Source: Bergeyella zoohelcum ATCC 43767
Lineage (GTDB): Bacteria; Bacteroidota; Bacteroidia; Flavobacteriales; Weeksellaceae
Assembly: GCF_000301075.1 (NCBI RefSeq)
Contig: NZ_JH932293.1
Coordinates: 2,159,053-2,223,052, forward strand
Direction of reading: 5' to 3'
DNA length: 64,000 nt
Shown here: in pieces, positions 63,886-64,000 of the stretch
Numbering within the stretch: position 1 is the stretch's first letter
Layout of the letters: every line of letters begins with the position of its first letter
The notes under the pieces: model-generated
Databases searched by the model: none
Seen by the model: the letters and a program-made list of their open reading frames with translations, nothing else
What the model was told of the DNA's origin: nothing
Position numbers and translations under genes: made by a program

Positions 63886-64000
63886 TTTGAGTGGTATTTT
63901 GTATCCTTTCTGTTAATAATGCTAGGCATCTCCTAGCTAATTATCTTTAATTTTCACGCTTTTATTATTATGAATGATTACCGCTAATACTCCCCAAATC
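63886..64000. other. Right edge, non-coding
   Basis: GCTAGG (63921-63926) and CCTAGC (63932-63937) form a short hairpin. Nothing else is seen before the window ends. Confidence 0.4.

Overview
The window is AT-rich and reads as a chromosome segment of a flavobacterium. The markers are Bacteroidetes promoters (TTG, 18-20 nt, TAnnTTTG), a type IX secretion sorting domain, an HU-like protein and flavobacterial-type Era, LptD and GSCFA proteins. I recognise the strain group from the CRISPR locus. The 1224-residue Cas13b has its HEPN residues at R116/H121 and R1177/H1182, and the 36-nt repeat matches the one I know for Bergeyella zoohelcum, so this is very probably B. zoohelcum. That identification rests on memory, not on a database search.

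Left third (1-20 kb): a phenylacetyl-CoA epoxidase/isomerase operon (paaABCD-paaG, minus strand, no paaE in the window); tRNA-Ser; era; ribD; an ABC-F ATPase; a lipoprotein; a CPA1 antiporter; tatD-like and GSCFA genes; a polyprenyl synthase; dsbD; a PUR-type protein; acetyl-CoA synthetase; and a DUF47-Pit phosphate transport pair.

Middle (20-42 kb): a MarR-fadN-(four-helix-bundle gene)-fadA-fadE beta-oxidation operon with a palindromic operator candidate in front of marR. Its acyl-CoA chemistry complements the paa operon and acs. An orphan FecE-like ATPase, a flippase, a ZIP transporter and two methyltransferases follow. Next come a coiled-coil surface protein and an HU-like protein, preceded by a repeat-rich 0.9-kb gap. 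That gap carries a (GT)24 tract and a 150-bp element whose second copy lies at the left edge of the window. A T9SS-sorted beta-propeller protein with a small lipoprotein, and gcvP, complete this part.

CRISPR island (42.6-49.6 kb, minus strand): csx27, cas13b and an array of 28 repeats and 27 spacers, all 30 nt, in one apparent transcription unit. Half of the repeats are the normal 36 nt. The other half are 87-89 nt, with an insert in the loop of the repeat hairpin. The system is a type VI-B1 RNA-targeting CRISPR system, which is already described. The features that still look under-explored are the covarying hairpin inside the long repeats, an exact 236-bp duplication in the array, and the promoter/hairpin/(GT)n dispersed element.

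Right part (49.7-64 kb): a UPF0173 hydrolase; a tRNA Lys-Leu-Lys cluster; aroK; an S4 protein; a lipoprotein; an alpha/beta hydrolase; divergent lptD and N-acetylmuramoyl-L-alanine amidase; tRNA-Glu; and a purine group (guaA, purD, purH) in which purH lies between two paralogous secreted proteins of unknown function.
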